From Pseudomonas sp. RIT-PI-r (GTDB taxonomy: Bacteria > Pseudomonadota > Gammaproteobacteria > Pseudomonadales > Pseudomonadaceae): a stretch of DNA of 64,000 bases. The stretch spans positions 1 through 64,000 of the forward strand of contig NZ_LIGE01000038.1 in NCBI RefSeq assembly GCF_001297015.1, given 5' to 3'. The stretch's first letter is position 1; each line of letters starts with the position of its first letter. The notes below the pieces were generated by a model. That model ran no database searches. It was not told the DNA's origin and was given only the letters and a program-made list of their open reading frames with translations. Below, piece by piece: positions 25,949-34,554 of the stretch. Both the position numbers and the translations under genes were made by a program.

Positions 25949-26191
25949 ATGGCCCGCAAAAAAGCTGCACTGGATTTCGAACAGTCCCTCGCCGACCTGC
26001 AAACACTGGTCGAGCGTCTGGAGAACGGTGAATTGTCGCTGGAAGACTCGCTGACCGCTTTCGAGCAGGGCATCGGTCTGACCCGTGATTGCCAGGCAGC
26101 GCTGGCGCAAGCCGAGCAGAAGGTGCAAGTGCTGCTGGAGCGCGATGGCGAACTCGCCGAGGAACCCTTCGACGCGGAACAGCCAGAATGA
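25949..26191 (+). CDS. xseB: Exodeoxyribonuclease VII small subunit
   Basis: 80 residues, usual XseB size. The helical hairpin pattern DFEQSLADLQTLVERLENGELSLE and the C-terminal helix with QAALAQAEQKVQ are diagnostic. It joins several copies to XseA to make the single-strand-specific exonuclease VII. It is coupled to ispA by a four-base overlap, the common xseB-ispA-dxs order. Confidence 0.96.
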   Translation: MARKKAALDFEQSLADLQTLVERLENGELSLEDSLTAFEQGIGLTRDCQAALAQAEQKVQVLLERDGELAEEPFDAEQPE

Positions 26192-27075
26192 TTGCGGCGT
26201 ACACGGCGACCAGCCAGACCCGGGTTAACGCAGCGCTGGAAACCCTGTTCAATGCGCCGTTGCCGGAGCTGGCGCGGCTTTACGAAGCCATGCGCTACAG
26301 CGTGATGAACGGCGGCAAACGCGTGCGCCCGCTGCTGGCCTACGCCGCGTGCGAAGCGCTCGGTGGCAAGGCTGAGCAAGCCAACGGCGCGGCTTGCGCG
26401 GTCGAGCTGATCCACGCTTATTCGCTGGTTCACGATGATTTGCCGGCGATGGACGACGACGATCTGCGTCGCGGCCAGCCCACCACGCACAAGAAATTCG
26501 ACGAAGCCTGCGCGATTCTCGCCGGTGACGGTTTGCAGAGCCTGGCCTTCAGTGCCCTGCTTGACCCGCGCTTGAGCGATTGCAGCAGCGACATTCGCTT
26601 GCAAATGGTCACCGCGCTGGCTAACGCCGCCGGCCCGGCAGGCATGGTCGGCGGTCAAGCCATCGACCTTGGTTCGGTCGGTTTGAAACTCGATCAGCAA
26701 GCCCTCGAACAGATGCACCGGCACAAGACCGGCGCGCTGATCGAAGTCAGCGTCAAACTCGGCGCTCTGGCCAGCGGCCGTGCCGAGCAGGATGAACTCA
26801 AGGCCCTGCAGTCGTATGCACAGGCCATCGGCCTGGCCTTTCAGGTGCAGGACGACATCCTCGACGTCGAAAGCGATACCGAAACCCTCGGCAAACGCCA
26901 GGGCGCCGACATCGCTCGTGACAAACCAACTTACCCGGCGCTGCTCGGCCTCGACGCCGCCAAAGCCTACGCGCTGGAACTGCGTGATCAGGCCCTGCAC
27001 GCCCTGCGACCGTTTGACGCGGCAGCCGAGCCTTTGCGCGAGCTGGCCCGGTATATCGTCGAGCGCCGCAGCTGA
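26188..27075 (+). CDS. ispA: Farnesyl diphosphate synthase (geranyltranstransferase)
   Basis: 295 residues. The first Asp-rich motif DDLPAMDDDDLRRG and the second DDILD are present, as are GGKRVRPLL and the QAIDL segment. It condenses IPP with DMAPP and GPP to farnesyl diphosphate for quinones and undecaprenyl carriers. It overlaps xseB by four bases; dxs follows 91 bases later. Confidence 0.96.
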   Translation: MIAAYTATSQTRVNAALETLFNAPLPELARLYEAMRYSVMNGGKRVRPLLAYAACEALGGKAEQANGAACAVELIHAYSLVHDDLPAMDDDDLRRGQPTTHKKFDEACAILAGDGLQSLAFSALLDPRLSDCSSDIRLQMVTALANAAGPAGMVGGQAIDLGSVGLKLDQQALEQMHRHKTGALIEVSVKLGALASGRAEQDELKALQSYAQAIGLAFQVQDDILDVESDTETLGKRQGADIARDKPTYPALLGLDAAKAYALELRDQALHALRPFDAAAEPLRELARYIVERRS

Positions 27076-27166
27076 CGGCGAATCCGCCAAAAAAAACCAA
27101 CGCGTGGGCAGGGGGCGATGCATCAGGTAAACTGCCGCATCTTCTATACCTATAACGATTCGCCTG

Positions 27167-29065
27167 ATGCCCACGACGTTTCATGAGATTCCCCGCAAGC
27201 GCCCGACCACGCCCCTGCTCGACCGCGCGAATACGCCGGACGGCCTGCGCCGGTTAGGCGAAGCCGAGCTGGAAACCCTGGCCGATGAGTTGCGCCTGGA
27301 ACTGCTCTACACGGTCGGTCAGACCGGTGGGCATTTCGGTGCCGGCCTGGGCGTGATCGAGCTGACCATCGCGTTGCATTACGTCTTCGACACACCGGAC
27401 GACCGTCTGCTGTGGGACGTCGGTCATCAGGCCTATCCGCACAAGATCCTCACCGGTCGCCGCGAGCGCATGGGCAGCCTGCGTCAGAAGGACGGCATTG
27501 CCGCGTTCCCGCGTCGCGCCGAGAGCGAGTACGACACTTTTGGCGTCGGCCACTCCAGCACCTCGATCAGCGCAGCGCTGGGCATGGCCATTGCCGCCCG
27601 CCTGCAGGACAGTGATCGCAAGGCGATTGCGGTGATCGGCGACGGTGCGTTGACCGCCGGCATGGCCTTCGAGGCGCTGAACCATGCGCCGGAAGTGAAC
27701 GCCAACATGCTGGTGATCCTCAACGACAATGACATGTCGATCTCGCGCAATGTCGGCGGTCTGTCGAATTATCTGGCGAAGATCCTTTCCAGCCGCACTT
27801 ACGCGAGCATGCGTGAAGGCAGCAAGAAAGTCCTGTCGCGCCTGCCCGGCGCCTGGGAAATCGCCCGTCGTACCGAAGAATACGCCAAAGGCATGCTGGT
27901 TCCCGGCACCCTGTTCGAAGAGCTGGGCTGGAACTACATCGGCCCAATCGACGGCCACGACCTGCCAACGCTGATCGCCACGCTGCGCAACATGCGCGAT
28001 CTGAAAGGCCCGCAGTTCCTGCACATCGTCACCAAGAAAGGCAAAGGCTTCGCCCCGGCGGAAGTCGACCCGATCGGTTACCACGCCATCACCAAACTCG
28101 AACCACTGGACGCTCCGGCCGCCGCGCCGAAGCAGGCCAGCGGGCCAAAGTATTCAGCAGTGTTTGGCGAGTGGCTGTGCGACATGGCCGCCGCCGATCC
28201 ACGTCTGGTCGGGATCACCCCGGCGATGAAGGAAGGCTCGGATCTGGTGGCGTTCAGCGAACGCTTCCCGCTGCGCTACTTCGACGTGGCAATTGCCGAG
28301 CAACACGCGGTGACATTCGCTGCCGGCATGGCCTGCGAAGGCGCGAAACCGGTGGTGGCGATCTACTCGACGTTCCTGCAGCGTGGTTACGATCAACTGG
28401 TGCATGACGTTGCGGTGCAAAACCTCGACGTGCTGTTCGCCATCGACCGTGCCGGTCTGGTCGGCGAAGACGGTCCGACCCACGCTGGCAGTTTCGATCT
28501 GTCGTACCTGCGTTGCATCCCGGGCATGGTCATCATGACTCCGAGCGATGAAAACGAGCTGCGCAAGATGCTCACCACCGGCCACCTGTACAACGGCCCG
28601 GCGGCAGTGCGTTATCCACGCGGCAGCGGCCCGAATGCCGCCATCGAGAAAGATCTCGAGCCGATCGAAATCGGCAAGGGCATCGTCCGCCGTCAGGGCA
28701 GCAAAGTGGCTTTGCTGGTGTTCGGTGTGCAACTGGCCGAGGCGCTGAAAGTCGCCGAGAAGCTGGATGCCACGGTGGTCGACATGCGTTTCGTCAAGCC
28801 ACTGGATGAAGCGCTGGTACGCGAGATTGCCGGCAGCCACGAGTTGCTGGTGACCATCGAAGAGAACGCAATCATGGGCGGCGCCGGCGGCGCGGTCAGC
28901 GAGTTCCTGGCACGGGAGAACATCCTCAAGTCGATGTTGCATCTGGGCTTGCCGGATGTTTACGTCGAGCACGCGAAACCGGCGCAGATGCTGGCCGAAT
29001 GCGGGCTGGATGAGGCCGGGATCGAAGCGTCGATTCGTGAGCGTCTGACCCTGCTCGACAAGTAA
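27167..29065 (+). CDS. dxs: 1-deoxy-D-xylulose-5-phosphate synthase
   Basis: 632 residues, full length. Thiamine-diphosphate enzyme that joins pyruvate and glyceraldehyde-3-phosphate, the first step of the methylerythritol phosphate pathway. Visible marks include WDVGHQAYPHKILTGRR, the ThDP/Mg motif GDGALTAG-to-NDN, and the transketolase-like IAEQHAVTFAAGMA with DRAGLVGEDGPTHAG. It is downstream of ispA, so the same cluster makes precursor and farnesyl diphosphate. Confidence 0.97.
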   Translation: MPTTFHEIPRKRPTTPLLDRANTPDGLRRLGEAELETLADELRLELLYTVGQTGGHFGAGLGVIELTIALHYVFDTPDDRLLWDVGHQAYPHKILTGRRERMGSLRQKDGIAAFPRRAESEYDTFGVGHSSTSISAALGMAIAARLQDSDRKAIAVIGDGALTAGMAFEALNHAPEVNANMLVILNDNDMSISRNVGGLSNYLAKILSSRTYASMREGSKKVLSRLPGAWEIARRTEEYAKGMLVPGTLFEELGWNYIGPIDGHDLPTLIATLRNMRDLKGPQFLHIVTKKGKGFAPAEVDPIGYHAITKLEPLDAPAAAPKQASGPKYSAVFGEWLCDMAAADPRLVGITPAMKEGSDLVAFSERFPLRYFDVAIAEQHAVTFAAGMACEGAKPVVAIYSTFLQRGYDQLVHDVAVQNLDVLFAIDRAGLVGEDGPTHAGSFDLSYLRCIPGMVIMTPSDENELRKMLTTGHLYNGPAAVRYPRGSGPNAAIEKDLEPIEIGKGIVRRQGSKVALLVFGVQLAEALKVAEKLDATVVDMRFVKPLDEALVREIAGSHELLVTIEENAIMGGAGGAVSEFLARENILKSMLHLGLPDVYVEHAKPAQMLAECGLDEAGIEASIRERLTLLDK

Positions 29066-29078
29066 ACGCAATACCCCT

Positions 29079-29165
29079 GTGGGAGCGAGCCTGCTCGCGA
29101 AGGCGGACTGTCAGTCAAATCATTGCTGACTGATACACCGCATTCGCGAGCAGGCTCGCTCCCAC
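29079..29165. repeat. REP-like inverted pair, family B
   Basis: GTGGGAGCGAGCCTGCTCGCG (29079-29099) faces its complement ending CTCGCTCCCAC at 29165. The pair fills most of the 139 bp between dxs and btuB. Confidence 0.88.
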
Positions 29166-29204
29166 ATTTGTTTTGTGTATATCAACAATGACAACGGACG
29201 CCCG

Positions 29205-31091
29205 ATGAACCTCTCGCGCCTCGCCCTGCCCTTCTTTCTGCTGCCATCGGCCAACGCCCTCGCCGACACATTCGAGCGTGATCAGGCACTGAAACTGCCG
29301 GATATGCTGATCTCCGCCAACCGTCAGATCGAAGCGCGCAACGACAGCAGCGCCGCCAACACGGTATTCACTCGCGAAGACATCGATCGTCTGCAACCGA
29401 GCGACGTGCCGGACTTGCTGCGGCGCGTGCCGGGCGTGCAAGTGGCGCAGACCGGCGGGCGCGGCAGTCTGCCGGGGATCTACATTCGCGGCACGCAATC
29501 GGCGCAAAGTCTGGTTTTGGTCGATGGCCAGCGCATCGGCAACTCCACCTCGGGCGACAGCAATCTGCAGCACCTGAACATCGCACAAATCGAGCGCGTG
29601 GAAGTGCTGCGCGGTTCGCGTTCGGTGATTTACGGCAGCGATGCGATTGGCGGGGTGATTCAGATCTTCACCCGCCGTGGCAGCGAACAGGGTTTGCAGC
29701 CGCGGATGCACGTCGGTTTTGGCAGCAACCAGACCTGGGAACGCAGCCTTGGGCTATCCGGGGGCGACGATAAAACCCGCTTCAATCTTGGTGCGAGCCT
29801 GGATGAAACCGCCGGGATCGACCGTACCCATGAGTCGTACCCAAGCGACAGCGATCACGATGCTTACCGCAATAAGTCCGTCAGCCTGAGCCTCAGCCAT
29901 GCGCTGACCGATGACATCGAAATTGGTGCCAATCTGCTGGATAACCGAGGCAAGAGCGAGTTCGACAACCCCTTCGGCCGCTTCGACACGACCACGTTCG
30001 ATTCGGTGCAGCAGCAGCCCTACAGCGATTTCAACGTCAGCAGCGTCAGCAGTTACGTCGACGCGCGGGTCAACGAAACCTGGAAAACCCGCGTCGAGTT
30101 CGGCCACACCGAAAACCGCGAGAAGACCTTCGACAAACTCAGCGACGAGCGCACGGTGTTCAACACCTACCGCGACTCGGTGAACTGGCAGAACGACCTG
30201 ACTCTGGACCCGCGCAACAGCCTGATCCTCGGCGGCGACTGGTACGAAGATCGAGTCAACAGCAGCACCGCATTCGATGAGGACAGCCGCTGGAACCGGG
30301 CGGCATTTATCCAGCATCGTTATCAGGCCGACAGTTTCTCCACTGAACTCGGTCTGCGTCACGACGACAACCAGCAGTTTGGCAGCCAGAACACCTGGAG
30401 TGGCACGTTCACCCTGCCACTGAATCCGGACAACGATCTGCTGCTCAGCTACAGCGAAGGCTTTCGTGCACCGACTTTCAACGACCTGTACTACCCGGAT
30501 TTCAGCAACCCTGATCTGAAGCCGGAAACCTCGAAAAGCTACGAGCTGCAATGGCGTAGCCAGTTGACCGACAGCAGCCGTCTCGAAGCCTCGATTTACC
30601 GAACGGATCTGGAAGACGCAATTATCTTCGGCAGCAATTCACGTCCGGAAAATGTCGCTTCAGCACGAATCAACGGCTTTGAAGCGGCGCTGAAGCAGGA
30701 GCTGTTCGACTGGCAGAGCAATCTGGGCGTGGCGATCATCGACCCGCGCGACCGCGATAGCGGACACACCTTGGCCCGGCGTGCGCGGCGCACGTTGAGT
30801 TGGGATCTGGATCGACAGTTTGACCAAGTCAGCCTCGGCGCCAGTTGGCAGGCGGTCAGCAGCAGTTATGACGACAAGGACAATACGCAGGCGCTGGGTG
30901 GCTATGCGCTGTTCGGCTTGCGCAGCAGTTGGGCGTTGAATCGCGAGATCAAGCTGGATCTGAAGGTCGACAACCTGTTGGACAAGGGTTACAGCCGGGC
31001 GAATTACAGCTATGACGGCAGCCAGTACGGTTATCGCGAGGAAGGTCGGGTGTGGATGTTCGGGGTGACCTGGACTCCCGAAATCAACTGA
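29205..31091 (+). CDS. btuB: TonB-dependent vitamin B12 receptor BtuB
   Basis: 628 residues from the ATG at 29205. A signal peptide (ALPFFLLPSANALA) is followed by a plug domain (DVPDLLRRVPGVQVAQ, IYIRGTQSAQSLVLVDG, IERVEVLRGSRSVIYGSDAIGGVIQI) and a 22-strand barrel ending with an aromatic-rich strand. The overall size and plug sequence match BtuB, the outer-membrane cobalamin receptor. A cobalamin-binding protein gene follows on the other strand. No cobalamin riboswitch is present upstream: the gap is only 139 bp and mostly REP sequence. Confidence 0.88.
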   Translation: MNLSRLALPFFLLPSANALADTFERDQALKLPDMLISANRQIEARNDSSAANTVFTREDIDRLQPSDVPDLLRRVPGVQVAQTGGRGSLPGIYIRGTQSAQSLVLVDGQRIGNSTSGDSNLQHLNIAQIERVEVLRGSRSVIYGSDAIGGVIQIFTRRGSEQGLQPRMHVGFGSNQTWERSLGLSGGDDKTRFNLGASLDETAGIDRTHESYPSDSDHDAYRNKSVSLSLSHALTDDIEIGANLLDNRGKSEFDNPFGRFDTTTFDSVQQQPYSDFNVSSVSSYVDARVNETWKTRVEFGHTENREKTFDKLSDERTVFNTYRDSVNWQNDLTLDPRNSLILGGDWYEDRVNSSTAFDEDSRWNRAAFIQHRYQADSFSTELGLRHDDNQQFGSQNTWSGTFTLPLNPDNDLLLSYSEGFRAPTFNDLYYPDFSNPDLKPETSKSYELQWRSQLTDSSRLEASIYRTDLEDAIIFGSNSRPENVASARINGFEAALKQELFDWQSNLGVAIIDPRDRDSGHTLARRARRTLSWDLDRQFDQVSLGASWQAVSSSYDDKDNTQALGGYALFGLRSSWALNREIKLDLKVDNLLDKGYSRANYSYDGSQYGYREEGRVWMFGVTWTPEIN

Positions 31092-31098
31092 GCCCCCT

Positions 31099-31200
31099 GT
31101 AGGAGCTGCCGAAGGCTGCGATCTTTTGATCTTGATCTTCGGCGTTTCCGACTCAGTCAAACAACAAAGTCAAAAGATCGCAGCCTTCGGCAGCTCCTAC
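31099..31200. repeat. REP-like inverted pair, family A
   Basis: GTAGGAGCTGCCGAAGGCTG at 31099 faces CAGCCTTCGGCAGCTCCTAC ending at 31200. It lies between the convergent btuB and btuF-like genes and probably folds into a hairpin in both transcripts. Confidence 0.88.
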
Positions 31201-31204
31201 AGAA

Positions 31205-32005
31205 TCACCTGTTCGGCGCGATCAACTGGCAGAGCTTGGCGGTGGCGTCGATCATCTGACCGCTGGGGCGTTCAAGGCCTTTATCGGTGACCAACAGTAA
31301 TTTCCCCTGTTTCACCGCTGCCACTTGCGGCCAGGCCTTCCACGCATTCAACTGCGCCTGATCCCCCGCCAGAATCACCTCCGGATCACGCTGCAACACC
31401 GCCTCGATACTCACCTGTGGCGCCGGCAGACTCAGATCGCCGAAAGCATTGCGCGCGCCGCACACCTCAAGCGCATCACTGATGATCTGCCCGCCACCGA
31501 CGGTGTACAGCGGCTTGTCCCACACCTGATAAAACACCCGCAACGGCACGTCCCGGCGATAGCGCTGGCGCAGCTCTGCGAGTTGTTTGCGCAACTCCGA
31601 AGCCCGTTTCACCCCACGCTCCGGTCGCCCCAATTGCGCGGCAATGGCTTCGATCTGCGCGGCGAGTTGTTCGAGGGAATGCGGTTCGGCAACGAAGGTC
31701 GGGATGCCCAGACGCTTGAGCTGATCACGCTGCGCCGGGCCGACGCTGCCGGGCCAGAGCAACAGCAAATCAGGCTTTAAGCTCAGCAACTGTTCCATGT
31801 CGAGTTGCCCATAGCGCCCAACCGACGGCACGCTGGCAATCTCGGTCGGACGCTCACCGGCATCCAGCACACCGACCAACAGATCAGCCGAATCAAGCTC
31901 GACAACAATTTCAGAAAGCGACGGTGCGAGGCTGACCACCCGCAGGCCGGCCAGAACCGGAGCCGAGACGGCCAGCAGCAGAAGCGCCAGCCAGAGACGG
32001 CGCAT
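31205..32005 (-). CDS. btuF: Cobalamin-binding periplasmic protein (BtuF-like)
   Basis: 266 residues from the ATG at 32005, with a signal peptide (LWLALLLLAVSAPVLA). Class III (helical-backbone) binding-protein motifs are clear: RVVSLAPSLSEIVVELD, LDMEQLLSLKPDLLLLW, and GGGQIISDALEVCGARNAF. The family carries B12, haem or siderophores; being beside btuB favours cobalamin. No btuCD genes are adjacent. The start shares one base with the preceding gene's stop. Confidence 0.8.
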   Translation of the reverse strand: MRRLWLALLLLAVSAPVLAGLRVVSLAPSLSEIVVELDSADLLVGVLDAGERPTEIASVPSVGRYGQLDMEQLLSLKPDLLLLWPGSVGPAQRDQLKRLGIPTFVAEPHSLEQLAAQIEAIAAQLGRPERGVKRASELRKQLAELRQRYRRDVPLRVFYQVWDKPLYTVGGGQIISDALEVCGARNAFGDLSLPAPQVSIEAVLQRDPEVILAGDQAQLNAWKAWPQVAAVKQGKLLLVTDKGLERPSGQMIDATAKLCQLIAPNR

Positions 32006-32424
32006 CAGCCGAGCTGACGCGGGATACGGTAGAGATAGAACAGCACTGCCGTGGACAGCGCCAGCAGCATCAGCGGTACTGCTTCGAGACCGACGAACAC
32101 CGCCAGTGCGCCGATCCACGCCGGCAAGGCTGCCGCCAGAAAAGCCGCCCGACGACGCGCAGCGAGGGCAATCCACGCGGCCGGTTCATCCGGGGTATCG
32201 AGGGCTTTTTGCGTGGCGATCAGCGCATGTTTGTAACGGCCGAAAAACTTCAGGCTGACAAACATCGATGCCACACCGGCGATAAAGAACGGCATCGCCA
32301 GTACTGGCAGAATTCCTTTGCCCTGACCAAACAGTGCGTTGAGCACGAACAGCGGCACCAGCGCCAGCGCCAGGTATTTCCACCAATCGACCGACAATCG
32401 GCGCCGCACCTGACCACGGGTCAC
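32005..32424 (-). CDS. Small inner-membrane protein, unknown
   Basis: 139 residues with about four hydrophobic helices in two pairs (WWKYLALALVPLFVLNALF, ILPVLAMPFFIAGVASMFV; AAFLAAALPAWIGALAVFV, VPLMLLALSTAVLFYLY), separated by an Ala-rich polar stretch (about 66-92). It is translationally linked to both neighbours: it overlaps ribA by four bases and shares one base with the btuF-like gene. No domain recognised. Confidence 0.7.
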   Translation of the reverse strand: MTRGQVRRRLSVDWWKYLALALVPLFVLNALFGQGKGILPVLAMPFFIAGVASMFVSLKFFGRYKHALIATQKALDTPDEPAAWIALAARRRAAFLAAALPAWIGALAVFVGLEAVPLMLLALSTAVLFYLYRIPRQLG

Positions 32425-33038
32425 GCGCGATCAACCTCGCCCTGGTGCTCGTTGCCCATCATGTGGTCGAGCTTGCTGGCCTTGGTCGCCAGGTACAGTT
32501 TGTTGTGCGGGTTGTGGCCAGTGTGCAACGGCACGCGCTCCGCCACGGTGATGCCCATGTCGGTCAAGGCTTTGACCTTGCGCGGGTTGTTGGTCATCAG
32601 GCGCAGGGATTTCACGCCCAGATGCTCAAGCATCGGCAGGCACATGGCGTAGTCGCGCTGGTCGGCGGCAAAGCCCAGACGCTCGTTGGCTTCAACGGTG
32701 TCGGCGCCGCCGTCCTGCAATTCATAAGCGCGAATCTTGTTCAGCAGACCGATGCCACGACCTTCCTGGCGCAGGTACAGCAACACGCCACGGCCCTCGC
32801 GAGCGATCGCCTTGAGCGCGCCTTCGAGTTGCGAGCCGCAGTCACAACGCTGGCTGAACAAGGCATCGCCCGTCAGGCATTCGGAGTGCAACCGGCCGAG
32901 TACCGGGGCACCGTCGGCAATTTCACCCAGGCTCAGCACGACGTGCTCGCGGCCGGTGGCTTCATCGAGAAAACCGTGCATGGTGAATTGCGCAAAAGGT
33001 GTTGGCAGCTTGGAAGCGGCGACAAAGACGACAGGCAC
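32421..33038 (-). CDS. ribA: GTP cyclohydrolase II
   Basis: 205 residues. The zinc site is intact: HSECLTGDALFSQRCDCG holds the three cysteines. The catalytic region LRQEGRGIGL is also present. It opens GTP in the first step of riboflavin synthesis. It is apart from the main rib cluster and is the only intact cyclohydrolase II in the window, because the matching domain of RibBA has lost these cysteines. Confidence 0.96.
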   Translation of the reverse strand: MPVVFVAASKLPTPFAQFTMHGFLDEATGREHVVLSLGEIADGAPVLGRLHSECLTGDALFSQRCDCGSQLEGALKAIAREGRGVLLYLRQEGRGIGLLNKIRAYELQDGGADTVEANERLGFAADQRDYAMCLPMLEHLGVKSLRLMTNNPRKVKALTDMGITVAERVPLHTGHNPHNKLYLATKASKLDHMMGNEHQGEVDRA

Positions 33039-33174
33039 CGGTGTGCTCCTGATCTAAAGAGTCTGAAAATTCGCAGGCGGGCATTGTAACAGCAGGTTCC
33101 TGCAGACGCTTAGGCTGAATTATCGGGGATAACGATCAAAAAGTTTGATAACAACCCGGTCGACATGGATCCTT

Positions 33175-33264
33175 GTAGGAGCTGTCGAGTGAAACGAGGC
33201 TGCGATCTTTTGATCCGGCTTTTAGGATCAAGATCAAAAGATCGCAGCGTGCCGCAGCTCCTAC
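33175..33264. repeat. REP-like inverted pair, family A, carrying a stop codon
   Basis: GTAGGAGCTGTCG at 33175 faces GCCGCAGCTCCTAC ending at 33264. The stop codon of the binding-protein gene (33261-33263 on the minus strand) lies in the terminal CTAC of the repeat. Confidence 0.85.
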
Positions 33265-34013
33265 AGGGGATTCGTCGCGCCGGTAGTGAACGGATACGGC
33301 TGCTGCCACTTCTCGAAGATCGGCTTCAACTCGCCGCTCTTCACCAACTGCTCCATACGCTGGTCATACAGAGCCATCAGCGCTCGCGCCTGCGGAGTGT
33401 CGGCAAAGCCGAGAAACAGCGGCAGCTCGGCCAGGTGTGAATAGCGATACTGTGCTGGATCGGCTGCGGTTTTCACCACGGCTTCAATCTCGGTCAACGC
33501 ATCAATGTAGTAATCCGCCCGCCCCTGCTTGAGCATCGACAGAATGCCGGTACGACGTTCGATCTGGTTGTAACGCTTGATGTTCGGCAGGTAGTTTTCG
33601 TAACGATAGCCACGCACCCAGGCCAGGCGATACTTGCCCAGCGTCGCCTGAGTCGGCGATGGGTTGCTCGCCAGACCCAGTGCGTAAATGTGGTCGGAAT
33701 CAAAATTCCAGCGCGGATACAGGACTTGCTCGGCTTCGTCGCGATAGGAGCCGACCAGCGCATCGACTTCCTTCAACTGCACCAGACCGATCGAACGGGT
33801 GTACGGCACCGTGCGAATGTCCAGCTTCACGCCGGCCGGTTCGAACACCTTGCGCAACACGTCCCAACCGAGGCCATGGCCGTCGGCGGCGGTGTAGTCT
33901 TCCCAGTCTTCGCTGGCCAGATGGATGACCGCAGGCGTCGGCACAGCTTCCTGCGCACTGGCCACCGTGCCCAGCAAAGCAAAAAACATCACCGCCAACC
34001 AGCGTCGAGCCAT
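33261..34013 (-). CDS. Periplasmic substrate-binding protein (SBP_bac_3 type)
   Basis: 250 residues from the ATG at 34013, with GAGGAG seven bases upstream. A signal peptide (WLAVMFFALLGTVASA) leads into an extracellular solute-binding family 3 fold (DGHGLGWDVLRKVFEPAGVKLDI, PYTRSIGLVQLKEVDALVGSYRD, GRADYYIDALTEIEAVV). Ligand unknown, probably a polar amino-acid-like molecule; no permease or ATPase genes are adjacent, so it may be a sensor partner. The stop falls inside a REP repeat. Confidence 0.82.
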   Translation of the reverse strand: MARRWLAVMFFALLGTVASAQEAVPTPAVIHLASEDWEDYTAADGHGLGWDVLRKVFEPAGVKLDIRTVPYTRSIGLVQLKEVDALVGSYRDEAEQVLYPRWNFDSDHIYALGLASNPSPTQATLGKYRLAWVRGYRYENYLPNIKRYNQIERRTGILSMLKQGRADYYIDALTEIEAVVKTAADPAQYRYSHLAELPLFLGFADTPQARALMALYDQRMEQLVKSGELKPIFEKWQQPYPFTTGATNPL

Positions 34014-34050
34014 CCCTAGTCTCCTCACTTACCCCTGACATCCCTTGGAA

Positions 34051-34554
34051 TCAGGCGAAAACCCACACCAGCCCCTGCATCGCCAGCCAGGCAAATACGC
34101 CGGCCAGCACGTCGTCGAGCATGATGCCGACGCCGCCATGCACATGCCGGTCGATCCAGCGAATTGGCCATGGTTTGAGAATGTCGAAGAAACGGAACAC
34201 CAGAAAACCCGCGAGCAACCAGTACCAGCCTTCCGGCACCAGCCAGAGGGTGATCCACATCCCGACCATTTCGTCCCAGACGATGCCTTCGTGGTCGTGT
34301 ACCCGCAGATCGTCGGCGACCTTGCCGCACAGCCAGAAGCCGAACAGCATGGTGATCCCGAGCATCAACCAGTAACCCCAATCGGGCAACATCTGCCACA
34401 ACGGAATAAAGGGTAGCGCAACTAACGAGCCCCACGTGCCCGGCGCTTTCGGCAAGGTGCCGGAGCCAAAGCCGAACGCGAGGAAATGCCAGGGATTGCG
34501 CCAGACCGACGGCGGAACGAATTCGGCCGGAACCTGTTTCGGGTGATCTGTCAC
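34051..34554 (-). CDS. pgpA: Phosphatidylglycerophosphatase A
   Basis: 167 residues. Motifs FGSGTLPKAPGTWGSL, DDLRVHDHEGIVWDEMVGMW and RFFDILKPWPIRWIDR are those of PgpA, which dephosphorylates phosphatidylglycerol phosphate at the inner membrane. Hydrophobic helices lie between them. It overlaps thiL by four bases, the usual nusB-thiL-pgpA order. Confidence 0.95.
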   Translation of the reverse strand: MTDHPKQVPAEFVPPSVWRNPWHFLAFGFGSGTLPKAPGTWGSLVALPFIPLWQMLPDWGYWLMLGITMLFGFWLCGKVADDLRVHDHEGIVWDEMVGMWITLWLVPEGWYWLLAGFLVFRFFDILKPWPIRWIDRHVHGGVGIMLDDVLAGVFAWLAMQGLVWVFA

